This document shows, piece by piece, positions 25,980 to 64,000 of a stretch of 64,000 nucleotides of DNA. Each line of letters opens with the position of its first letter. Position 1 is the first letter of the stretch. The notes under the pieces were generated by a model that saw only the letters and a list, made by a program, of their open reading frames with translations, searched no databases and was not told the origin of the DNA. A program made the translations under genes and the position numbers. The stretch comes from Hymenolepis diminuta (lineage: Eukaryota; Platyhelminthes; Cestoda; Cyclophyllidea; Hymenolepididae). The DNA lies in NCBI GenBank assembly GCA_900708905.1, contig CAADRB010000091.1, positions 93,036 through 157,035 on the forward strand, read 5' to 3'.

Positions 25980-28289
25980 ATGGGGGAATCTGAGGATATT
26001 CAACACGATGAGTACGAATATCTTATTGATTTAACATTTAGAGTAGAATATTCTGCTTGGATCATCGACATACTTCTATTGTCATTCAGAATGTTCTTGG
26101 AAATGATGTCAACTTAAAACAACATTGTGTGTTTCTTGACTTTAGTGGAAGCAAAATCGGAGATAAAGGAGCTTGTTTAATTAGTAAAGTAAGCTCCGTG
26201 TCTTCTCTATTCTAAATATTTCTGATTTTGACAACTAATTTGAATATTCTTAGATTCTTCGACAAGACAGATCAATCCGAGCTGTTAGTTTACGTGACTG
26301 CTCGATTTCGGACATCGGTGTTGAAGCCTTGTGTGAGGTTAAAAGTTCAACATAAATCTAAACTTTTATGAATTTTATAATATAGGTTGTTACAGCATTC
26401 ACATTAACAAATTATGAACTAGCCAAACGGAGACAACTCAAGATGAAATTTGTTTGTTACGTTTATTAAACAACAATTAAACAGATTCTAGAGGACAAGG
26501 CAATTGAAGATGTTGTATCTTCCCGTCTTAATCAAGAAAACGGGCTTATAACCAATGATCAGACCGTAAAATTCATTATTTTACCTTTGTTCTTTAACAA
26601 AATTCATTATAAAATTTTTTACCGTAGGCCCCAAGCAACAAAAATCAATGCTCAAAGAAAAATCCTCAAAAAAAATTGAAAAGTGAATTACACTTAATTT
26701 AAATTTATTATAGGATCAAATTGTCCAGAATCCTAACCATCAAGACATATATTTTAAAGCTTCTCTCAGAATTATGGAGGGCGGGAACTGTAGTATGAAA
26801 GACGCAAAAGAAACTTATTTATCTGAACTTGAAGATAAGAAGCAGAGGGTATGTTGAATCTTAGATAGTTTGATAATAATTATGTTTGATATCAATGTTT
26901 TATAAAATCCCTTAGGAAAAACAATTGGAACTCAGCCATCCACTTCTTGCAGAAATAAAAGGCGAAGGCACATTTGGACTACAAATTCTAGGCAATTACA
27001 CGTTGTCAATGGTTAATTTATCCGGTAAGATATGCTTGTAAATACTGATGATGATTTTACATTATATCATTCAGTTTTCATGATCTGGATCTTTTCTGAT
27101 AGCATGTCCCATAATATATGACTGCTAATAACTTATCCCAAGTTGCTTGTCCCAATTTTTCGTCCATTCATCTACCTGCAAACTTAAATAAATAATCAGG
27201 AATAAACATTGTTTATTCATTATAAGATATTCATACTAAATTGCTTTTGACATAGGAACCATCCCTTAGGCTATGTTCACTACTTAGACAAGCAGACAAA
27301 TTGTAGTATTTAATGGTTCAACACATATACCGCGAAATATCCGAAAAGGGCCAGACTAAACTTGGACAATCAGTTTCACAGACAATGAAAACATGTGCGC
27401 ATGGATCCGAAGCTCAAGTTAAATCTTTGCAACCAAAATGTCAAAATCTGACTTCATGAGTGGTAAACACTATTTATTAGAGATGAAATGCTACTAAACC
27501 ATTGTGACATAACTAGGTGAGTAAAGAGAATTCTCCTCTCCACGCTGCTGTCCCTTAAGATAAAGCCAACTATTGATAGTCCAAATCAACTTCAAATCCT
27601 TAAATTTCCTCTTTAACAAAGAGTTCAGTCAGGCCTCAGATGTTGCAATGGTTTTGTTTGCATGCAAGATATGTAAGAAAAACAGTAGGATGAAGATGAA
27701 CTGAGAATCGGACGGGATGAGAACGAGCGTTAATACTAAGGAAGTGGATGCAGGGATGTGATTAAGAAAGCTATTTAAAATACAGTTAGGGAGTTGACTG
27801 GTATGTATTTTTTTTTCATCTGGCAAGTGGCCAATAAAAAATAATCATCTGATAAATAGGACGGCGCAGTGTTATGTGTCAACATGAGCATTCGATATAA
27901 TGCACCGACGTAAAGCAAATTTATCTGCCATTGAGGAAGTTAATTGGCATGATTTAAATTAATTATATATTGTTTTCAGAGAATAACATAACGGAATTTG
28001 GAATCAGACTACTCACAAAAGCTATTGAAATTCAAACCTCTCAACTTATGGTCAATGGCTTGCAATGTGGTTTTGGGCTGATGGATATTCTGATTAAAGT
28101 GAGCCATTTTTCGGATCGTCAGCAGAACCAGATATTCTGGTTTGCTTTTGAAAATGATAATGATTGAAATTTTATATTCATTTTAGTCTTTTTTTTTAGA
28201 ATAACAAATTCCACGAAACCGATGAAGCATATATGCTATTCATCAAGGAATTAGAAAGGAAAAGAAATTGCTTTGAAAACATAAGTTGA
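25980..28289 (+). CDS. Leucine-rich-repeat protein, nine exons, function unknown
   Basis: Exons: 25980-26042, 26090-26188, 26254-26337, 26386-26451, 26485-26565, 26714-26848, 26916-27024, 27980-28098, 28200-28289. Every junction has GT-AG and consistent phase, giving about 281 residues from MGESEDIQHDEYEYL to a TGA at 28287. Ribonuclease-inhibitor-type LRRs are visible: FLDFSGSKIGDKGACLISKI, then SLRDCSISDIGVEALCE, and later MVNLSENNITEFGIRLLTKA. The middle (about residues 90-180) is charged and helix-prone (ELAKRRQLKMKF, SELEDKKQR). There is no signal peptide or membrane segment, so it is probably cytosolic or cytoskeletal. The 33-bp intron after exon 4 contains an in-frame TAA and must be removed. 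An open stretch at 26634-26680 could be an extra exon but breaks the phase, so I left it in the intron. I do not recognise an ortholog. Confidence 0.75.
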
Positions 28290-32579
<4,290 letters not shown>

Positions 32580-33261
32580 AGGAGTAATGTAAATCTATTT
32601 GTTTTCTTCTATGATTTATATGTATGAGAAACGTGTGAGTACATATTTAACCCAGTGTATTTTCATTTTTTGCTTGATCGTTTGAACCATATCACATTAA
32701 ATTAGCTGTTTGCGATAACGTCGATAAGTAGTTCGGTGTTGCTGAGTTTAATATTACTGTCAAGTTTAGTTAGACTGAAGAATGAATTCTTTATCGGGGA
32801 TCACCTTGATTCAGGTCTGATATGTTAAGAAAATCGCTGCTAGTTTCATTGACTGTAAGGAAATGCAAGCAAGTCGAAGTACCATTACCTACCACGGAAG
32901 TAAATCAATTGGCCGTCAGGATCTGAACATGGGGATAAATAATTAAATTTTAAAAGGACATTACACAGTGGACTGTACCCCCTAATTTCTTGTCTTCCTT
33001 CCCTGTTTCATTCCTTATTGGATTTATTTACTTTTCCCCTTACTTAAATGCTTTCTTATGGTAAAGATTTGTAATTTTTTAGCTTTGCCATGGACAATAA
33101 CAATGACAATATTTTTCTAATTATACGCAATTTTGCGACCCTCTATACTGAGTATACTTTTAATTACTTCATCGTCAGTTATACATTAGTAATCGTGCTA
33201 CCTCAAAATAAAATTAATTAATTTCTAGACAATCTTGCGATTTTTAATATTGATGAGTACG

Positions 33262-33450
33262 CTTTGAAGCGGTTAATGCGTTCTCGTCTGCGAAGTCAGA
33301 GATCACGGGTTCGATGCCCATCGATACACACCTAATGAGAGGAGTGATCAACAGCACACCTGTTAAGTATGGTTGACGAAAAGAATGACAGAATTTGAGT
33401 TTCTCTTCGAGGAGGCTTCTTGATGATACCCCTCCTTCCAAGATGAGTGT
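33262..33450 (+). repeat. tRNA-derived SINE-like repeat, best-preserved head
   Basis: GAAGCGGTTAATGCG is A-box-like. It is followed by TCGTCTGCGAAGTCAGAG (anticodon-arm-like) and B-box GGGTTCGATGCCC at about 33307-33319. The body then runs through CATCGATACACACC, AAGTATGGTTGACGAAAA and GAGTTTCTC. Body blocks recur at 61450-61540. Confidence 0.6.
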
Positions 33451-35574
33451 GCGAAGATGCTTTTCTAAATGAGTTACTACTAAGCTATTGTCCTTTCATA
33501 TTTTCACGAACATCGCAGCAAAATAGAAGAGAGAGTTGGATGGTTTTATTTTAGAAGAGAATGAAAATACCGCCTCAGATAGTAACGTGAAAAGGCATAA
33601 AAGAGTTAGAATAAGTAAAGCGAGAGGGTTTGGTAACTGGGACAGTTCGATAGGAAACTGAAAGGCGAGTGATAAGCTACTTATTAACTCACTACTATTT
33701 TCGCCTCAACACTATGTTCTACACTTAAGGGTTACCACGGTATTATGTGAATCCAATAACCCTTCTAAACTTTCTTGGAACGGACACATAATACTCAGGT
33801 GATGGTTAATAAAAAGAGTTCCGACGATGTGGGACGTTAGACGAGCAGCTAGAGATTAAGTCTGTGGTGATTTCAGTGCTTGATTATTTTGATTTTACCA
33901 TTCGTATTCCCTATTTTATATATGAAATATTTGAATTGTGAGGTTCTCAGATTGGCCCCCGTCCGAAGTAACGCGGATGAACTCTAAAACAGTGTTTAGA
34001 GGAAATGGATTGGCAACTAGGTTTCTAATGTATGCTCCGAGCTATGCTTCAGGCTACAACTTCTGACTTCTGTCAGTCTTTACTATGACAAGAGAGTAGA
34101 GAGAGAGAAGACAATTGCAGCCAGCAAGGTTCATTAGTAGCAGTCTTCTTGATGAAGGAGGAGACCCGAAGAAATGGAGTAGTCTGTGGGTGCTGGTAGG
34201 TACCATAGGTGTGGTAGAAAGCAGGTGCAGTGAACGTAGTGGATGTTATGCTGATTCATATGCAATTCAGGATCAGAGATAAATTAGTTGGGTCAGACAA
34301 CTGTAAAAACTTGATCAGTCGGGACAAACCGACTCAGCGAATGAACATCGAGTTTCTTATATTTGATGCAGTCTGGGTCACTTGATCGCGGGTCATGAGT
34401 GGCAGAGAGTCTCAGGTGGGGAACTGAATAGTAAGGTCAAGCTTATTCACAATAAGAAACATTTAGGAAAAGCATTTTAATTCAAAGAAAATTTAATAAA
34501 TTGGCTCACTACAGGTGCTTCCCCAAATCTTCTGCGTTCTCCTTAGTACGCGGAGTAGATGATGATGAACTAGTAAGAATGGGGATTTGCAGTAGGAATG
34601 TAATTAGATATTTATTTTTTATTAATAAGGAAAATAAATAAATGGATTATTTTGAAATACATACCGATTACTCGCATCTAAACCTACAGACTTTCTCGGT
34701 AGATGAAAAACTATTAATATCACATAAACTAACATATCATATCTCACAAGAGTTCAAAGTATCTGCGAGAGTATTAAATTACTCTCTGACTTTGCTAAGA
34801 TTCCCTAAGATTTTGGTTCGTGGAAGAAAGAGTGTATCGCTAGCTCATAATAACCAGACCCTAATTCCTAAGATGTTAGCGTTGCAACCATCCGATCTTT
34901 TAAACTTAGTTAATTTTAGGGATATACTTCTTCAACTCTCATAAAAACTTAAACTGATTTATGAAATGGGAGATTAAGAAAATGCAAAGCTTCCATGTTT
35001 TTCAACAAACATCTACTGCAATTTTCATCAATTCAAATTCCTAAGGATCTCAGGGAATTATGTTTTACGGACAAAGGAATTGGGAGCATAAAACGCTACC
35101 AATGCTGACTAAAGGAATCTCGCATGCGCTAGAACATTCTGTAAAGTGCGTCCTGCTACGGATCGCTCCTGGCGTGAATGCAGAGGCCTCCCACCCAATC
35201 AGCGATCTATATTCGAGCAGCGTAACGTTAATTGTACCCACTTACGAAGCACTTTTGTAGTAAACTATCCACACGATACCTCCTGTGCTCTTGTACTTTA
35301 AACGTAGCCTAGATAATTTCGGAGGAAATTAATGCTACAAGAATCATCTCTATTTCCCGTCAATTTTCTCAATCTGTTATTACATTATATCACTCTTGTA
35401 TTTAAATACTTATATGGTTTAAAATTTTTATTCTGCCTTGCTATGAGAACTACATGAAGTGTCCTTGATGACTTACGCACAACCCCTACTAGTATCTATA
35501 AAGTAAACGCATCCAACTTCTCTTCCGATTTCCAACTTTGAGAATTTGAGGTCGGAAATTTGGTGGTCATGGGA

Positions 35575-35665
35575 TGATGGGGTTTTAGCCCCCTCAGGCT
35601 TCACGGCTAGCAGCTTGATACTGTGGACATATCAGTTTGTAATAGAAAACTCTAATCGGGTATCA
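35575..35665. repeat. Orphan repeat family C, copy 1
   Basis: CAGGCTTCACGGCTAGCAGCTT-ATAC-G-GGACAT is shared, with mismatches, with 54370-54410 (CAGGCTTTACAGCTATCAGC). Confidence 0.45.
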
Positions 35666-36002
35666 AGACACATTAACAAACTCTTAATACCACTAATATT
35701 ACCGGTTTTTCCGCTGAGTTAATGAGAAAGATGCTTCTCCCCATCATTGTTTAGACATCGAATAATCCAATAACAGAGGATCAGTTATTACGCCAAACTG
35801 CTTCGATCTTCTGTTCTCATTTTATTTCCACATATCTAACCTTCTTGGCAACTTCAAATGGTAATACTATTTTAAATAACTTAATCAAAACTTTCGTAGT
35901 TTTACCCGTCTCACCTGCCAAATTTCCTTATGGTAAGCGCTCATTAGAGGAAAGATATCCTGCAGCCACTGTTAAGATAATCTCACACTCTATCATCCGT
36001 CT

Positions 36003-36098
36003 TGCTGACCAGAATTAACCAGTACGTTTGGCCATCCGACGGCGACTGATCTTGTGATCTCAGATTTTGAAGATTCACATGTTGATTATTAGGCTTCA
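36003..36098 (-). repeat. SINE-like body fragment
   Basis: CCAGAATTAACCAGTACGTTTGGCCATCC matches AGAATTAATTAGTACAGTTGGCCATCC at about 47981-48009. Both are in minus orientation relative to the tRNA-like head. Confidence 0.5.
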
Positions 36099-36675
36099 GT
36101 CACTTTTTATTCTACCCTTAGCCCGCAGTCAAAAATAACCATATCGACAGTTCATTTTATTATCAATTTTTTTGTGGTTGCAACACAGTTTTTCGGTTCC
36201 TCAGAATTACTGATTCTTCAAGCAAACTGTTGTTCTTCAAATCTCTGACGCACACACACACTCACGAGCACAAAATCATCTTTACATAAATAGTGCGCGT
36301 AGCCGTTCACGATACAATATCTAGCTTCCATCTTTAATGTCTTTTTCCGAATTCTGTGTTTTTTTCTCTTCTCGCATCAGTTGCACAGTAAAAAAGTAGT
36401 AGCACATCAGATTTCAGGCTGGGGATCAAATAGACGGGGACTGGGACAAATTAATGGGAGTGAAGGGGGAAAGAAGCCGGAAAATAGGTACCACGTTTCT
36501 CTCTCCATAAAGATTACAACCACTCAAAGGAAAGTATTTTCACGCACGCATGCTCTCTAAACAGTACAAAAATCGGTCGATTGTTGTGTGCGCACATCTC
36601 TCTTGGCTGATCGATACGCGCCCACTTTGATTGGCTGAGGATTCTGCGAGTAGTAGGATGGGGAATAAGAAACGG

Positions 36676-36696
36676 NNNNNNNNNNNNNNNNNNNNN
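36676..36696. other. 21-N assembly gap
   Basis: Run of N just downstream of the guanylyl cyclase stop codon (36761, minus strand), probably within its 3' UTR. Confidence 0.95.
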
Positions 36697-36760
36697 AGAC
36701 ATAATGGTTTTCAAGGGGTGGCACACACTTGATTGTTTCTGAGGATGGGAGTAGAGGCGA

Positions 36761-60670
<23,910 letters not shown>

Positions 60671-61434
60671 CTAGAAATTTAAGAGGAAGAGACATGACTG
60701 AACGGGCACAGATGCATGACAATATAAATGTATTCAAATTGTAGGAAGGAAAGTGAACCAAATACAACGTGCACCGTTAACACACATAGCTGCTCAGTAA
60801 GAGGTGTAGTGGATCGAAAAGCGCCCCAATTACCAATACATCAACTACTCAAGGTACTTATGGGAACGCAGCCTGAAACTTCAGACATGCGGTTCCGTTT
60901 CAATTGGAGGTAGACCAATAAGAATTTTGCGACGTACACTTGTAGTACCTAGAGCACATGTTGACTCATCTCTGTGCTGTCCAAAGTGCTAGATAATAAT
61001 TTATTATTGGTTACATATCCGCCTAACGTAGAACGCAAAAATAGCCAACTACTCATAATATACCTTATTAAAATACCTTATTCGCTTACTCGTTCTCTTC
61101 CATCCCAATTCCAAATTCTTTTTCCTACTTCTTCTTTTCCTCTCGCACTCCTGTACCATTGACCAATAAATACGTAACTCTACTCATTTTTTTATTTTTT
61201 CATTCTGGAAAAACATCAGTAGTTGTTTTAAGAGGATATCTCCAAGCCAAATTTGGTCTGATTCCTTAAGCAGTTCTACCAACGCGATTAAGTGCTAATT
61301 ACAAGACTTTAACTGATGTGTATTTTTTTATAAGCATTCGTCAGTGTTACCTGTTCGAACATGACAAACTATGTGTACTGAAAAGAAGGCCTCTGGTCTC
61401 GCTTTTCGAATTTATAGACAGTCAGCAGCCCTAG

Positions 61435-61575
61435 TATTATTATACAGAGATTACGGGTTCGATACTCCAAAATGATCAAAATAATTATTCCGGTTAATAT
61501 ATGGTTGACAAAATGTGAACTTCTCCGCAACAGAATCTCATCTGGATATCGACCTTATGCCTGGGAGATGCTTTC
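61435..61575 (+). repeat. tRNA-derived SINE-like repeat
   Basis: GAGATTACGGGTTCGATACTCC (B box), then TTCCGGTTAATATATGGTTGACAAAATG, then TGAACTTCTCC, are collinear with 33300-33410. Confidence 0.5.
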
Positions 61576-61744
61576 ATTCAACAAGCTTTAGTGTTTTCTA
61601 CATACTGAATCACTTCATTTAGTAAGGCGCAATTTGAACAGAATTCAAAAATGATGTTAAATGTTGTTATTACATAAATTACAACACCCGCGAAAATTTG
61701 TTACAAGGGAGGCTATTTATTTATCTTGAAGATAAGGCAAAACT

Positions 61745-62055
61745 CAGGGGAATACACGCATGAATTATTATTGTTATTACCCACAGTAATACAAACAAAT
61801 TAAAATTTGTTTATTATGGAAGCAACTGACATAAATGCAGAGTCTAGAAAATGATAAAGGAAAGAGGATCAAATGATAGAGATAACAAAGTCAGGGTATC
61901 CAGGATTCTTACTTTATTTGATTTTTGGACTCGGGTTGTGCAATATTTACTAAATGGGTAGTTCACTTCCCAAAATTCAAGTTCCATGATTCGTCCCCTG
62001 GATCGCAGCAAATGCTTGTCTACGATGCTCAATGCGTATTGGCCGGTATTAATTA
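61745..62055. repeat. Orphan repeat family A, copy 3 (longest)
   Basis: Matches 1110-1380 over most of its length and 11450-11530 at its right end, finishing at TATTGGCCGG. Its minus-strand frame reads KYCTTRVQKSNKVRILDTLT, close to copy 1. Confidence 0.6.
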
Positions 62056-63451
62056 ATCAAGAAAAGTCGGTCTTGACACTTTCATTCGTTTTTTTCTTCC
62101 AACGATAGAGAAGGTAAATGATCTTACGTGATATTGCGCAGCTTACAGTTTTAACATAACAAAGATAAGTAAAAATTCTAAGTTAGCTGTTTTCACTCAA
62201 GGTGAACATGATGATAATATATTATATTGAATGTTACAAATAGTAGATAAAGGTATTAAAACCAAATCTTGAGAGAAAACGGCAGCAAATCGATCTGAAA
62301 CTACTTGTCATTATTACATTATTGAAAAGAATTTGTACATAAAATTCAAAAGGGGTGTAGGTTTAGGGAATTTCCTCTTTAAGTGATTACAAATGAGCTT
62401 GGAACGGAAGTAGAATGATCAATGTTTCACTGACTGAAGTGTAGTAATTGATGCTCCCAAAATAGTAAGGCAGAACAAAGGATTGCTTCCAATTTAATTA
62501 TTAATACAGGAATAGAAGTTCTACCTTTCTTTACATCCAAAATATGCGCTACAAAATGCTTAAAAATTGTTTTTGGAGAAGTATAATAATTGGACTGATT
62601 TATCAACCTTTAGCGAAAATAATAAGAAGGGAGAAAGCAGCGAGATTAGATTTACGAGAATCTTGAAATCATAAATGTAAACAGAAAAAGGAAAATATAG
62701 AAGTTAAACGGGAAGGATAAGAAGTGCAATTTACCTAGCCAGATAATGAGAACAATTTCACAGCTTAGTCCAATGACAACACATTTTAGGAGGCACTTTA
62801 TGCAAAAAACAATGGAAAAAATATACACTGGTTCATAAGAGTTAAATGAATCGATTCTTCACACTTAGTAATCATTAACTTCATAAATGTTCCATTCTCA
62901 TAGTCGATTAACTGGGTTTGATTATATTTTATTCGTTCACATTAAATTTCTCTCAATAAGTCGTATTTTGAGTAAAATCAAGGGGGTAGTAACCTGTTAT
63001 AAATGTCAGGCATCAGGACGACTTTTAACAGATCCAAAACGCAAAGAACTACTTTCCATGTGGAATCGCCCACATGTCGAATGAAAATGAGTGATAGCGC
63101 TCCAAGTTTACACAAGTTTACACTTCTAAGAGCAAACGGATTGAAGTTTTGAATTAATATCTAGGTACTCATTGTATGTACCTATTAGACTCAACGGTTT
63201 AAGTTCGAAATGAGGTAAAAATTATACCCCTTGTAAGATTTCAGACATTCTAAATTAAGCTTAAATACCGAGTAGTTGCTTAATAAACAAGAATTACCAA
63301 GAATAATTTTATCAAAGGAAAGTAAAGAGTTTGCGGCAAAGAAGTGACGTTTTGCCGATCTAAATCAAATCAGAATTTAAAAGGGAGAAGAAATATAGCA
63401 ACAGTGATTGCATCAGCTTATCTCAAATTCAAGAATTAATAGAAATAACAC

Positions 63452-64000
63452 ATGGGCTGAAAAGTCCCGGGCCTAACAAAGAAAACACAGTTTTTTTGGT
63501 TCAAAATTAGCTTTATTCATCAACGTAATCTCCATCGAGAGCAACGCAATCATTCCACCACCGCTCTAACATTTCAATACCACTTTTGCAGAACGATTTA
63601 TCTTTTGCCTCAAAATAGGCCTCAGTTTCAGCGATAACCTCTTCATTCGTGCNAAATTTCTTACCGGCGAGCATTTTTTCAGGTCTGCGAACAGCCAGTA
63701 GTTGCTGGGACCCAAATCTGGCGAATACGGTGGATGTGGGAGCAATTCGAAGTTCAATTCATGTAGTTTTGCCATTGTTTTGATTGACTTGTCACACGGG
63801 GCGTTGTCTTGATGAAACAACATTTTTTCTTTGCCATATGCGGTCGTTCCTTTGCAATTTCGGCCTTCAAATGCTCCAATAACGCTATATAACATTCACT
63901 GTTAATGGTATTTCCTTTTTCAAGATAGTCGATGAATATTACACCACGAGGCCATAACCTTTCCAGCCGATTGTTGTGTTTTCGGGCGCTTTGGACGAGG
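63452..64000 (-). mobile_element. Second mariner element, 3' part, cut by the window end
   Basis: On the minus strand, frames encode mariner transposase. Near 63910-63960 is VIFIDYLEKGNTIN; at 63566-63895 are KMLFHQDNAPCDKSIKTMAK, ELNFELLPHPPYSPDLGPSN and YWLFADLKK. The HQDN Asp is present, but the last Asp of the DDD triad (PSDYWLF) is Asn. At least one frameshift lies near 63830. The element probably ends at TGGGCTGAAAAGTCCCGGGC (63453 on). A single N occurs at 63652. The other end is outside the window. It is clearly distinct from the 6.7-kb mariner. Confidence 0.85.

Larger units (their letters stand above)
32580..36760. other. Convergent intergenic region, repeats only
   Basis: This lies between the 3' ends of ZNF330 (+) and the guanylyl cyclase (-). 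An ATTAAA at 32696-32701 could be the ZNF330 polyadenylation signal. It holds a SINE-like copy at 33262-33450, repeat C at 35575-35665, a SINE-like fragment at 36003-36098 and a 21-N run at 36676-36696. A 100-codon plus ORF at 34642-34944 resembles nothing I know. Confidence 0.5.
60671..63451. other. Guanylyl cyclase upstream intron, no exon recognised
   Basis: The missing ectodomain exons should lie upstream on this strand, but no segment here translates to the ANF-receptor family. It contains a SINE-like copy at 61435-61575 and repeat A at 61745-62055. Confidence 0.45.

Noticed and set aside
26634..26682. Possible extra exon in the LRR gene (PSNKNQCSKKNPQK frame)
   Set aside because: It has an acceptor and a donor-like GTGAAT, but joining it to the next exon breaks the reading frame, while skipping it keeps phase 0.
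33265..33335. Functional tRNA gene
   Set aside because: A and B boxes are present but the arms do not pair properly and the same sequence recurs in diverged copies followed by a shared body, so it is a SINE-like repeat.
34642..34944. 100-codon plus-strand ORF
   Set aside because: No recognisable domain, AT-driven composition, no promoter or splice context; likely chance.

Overview
This window looks like nuclear DNA from a flatworm, most likely a tapeworm or a related platyhelminth. It is AT-rich, with multi-exon genes, GT-AG introns that run from 33 bp to several kb, and many decayed transposons. The phylum call is an inference from gene style and repeat content; no single sequence here proves it. 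Genes were rebuilt by hand by matching splice sites, reading phase and family knowledge.

Layout. (1) 2975-5869 (+): the last two exons of a membrane-anchored histidine acid phosphatase. The upstream sequence (1-2974) holds a decayed Ty3/Gypsy gag-protease fragment. (2) 5870-17824: about 12 kb without a recognisable gene, containing a mariner element with both ends preserved (6691-8076) and scattered repeats. (3) 17825-24773 (-): a complete twinfilin in six exons. (4) 25980-28289 (+): a complete, unnamed leucine-rich-repeat protein in nine exons, several separated by tiny introns. It is head-to-head with twinfilin across 1.2 kb. (5) 29761-32579 (+): complete ZNF330/NOA36, a Cys-rich zinc protein with an acidic tail, in four exons. 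(6) 36761-60670 (-): 17 exons of a natriuretic-peptide-receptor-type membrane guanylyl cyclase. It is complete at the C-terminus, but the N-terminal part of the ectodomain lies outside the window. (7) 63452-64000 (-): the 3' part of a second, different mariner element, cut by the window end.

The guanylyl cyclase is the main feature. Its 1,157 visible residues cover the membrane-proximal ligand-binding ectodomain, one membrane helix, a kinase-homology domain, the dimerisation helix and the cyclase domain. It departs from the family in several ways: a low-complexity insert of more than 200 residues between membrane and kinase homology, encoded by one 862-nt exon; a kinase-homology domain with VALK lysine and a canonical DFG but HGK in place of HRD; a Gly-to-Glu change in the conserved cyclase motif SDIVGFT; and a tail of about 120 residues.

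The genes look like ordinary, independent animal housekeeping or signalling genes (cytoskeleton, nucleolus, lysosome, cGMP signalling), not a functional cluster. Between them lie several dispersed repeat families: a tRNA-derived SINE-like family in both orientations and three orphan repeat families. There are two runs of N; the one at 7607-7656 is flanked by an exact 39-bp duplication and is probably an assembly artefact.
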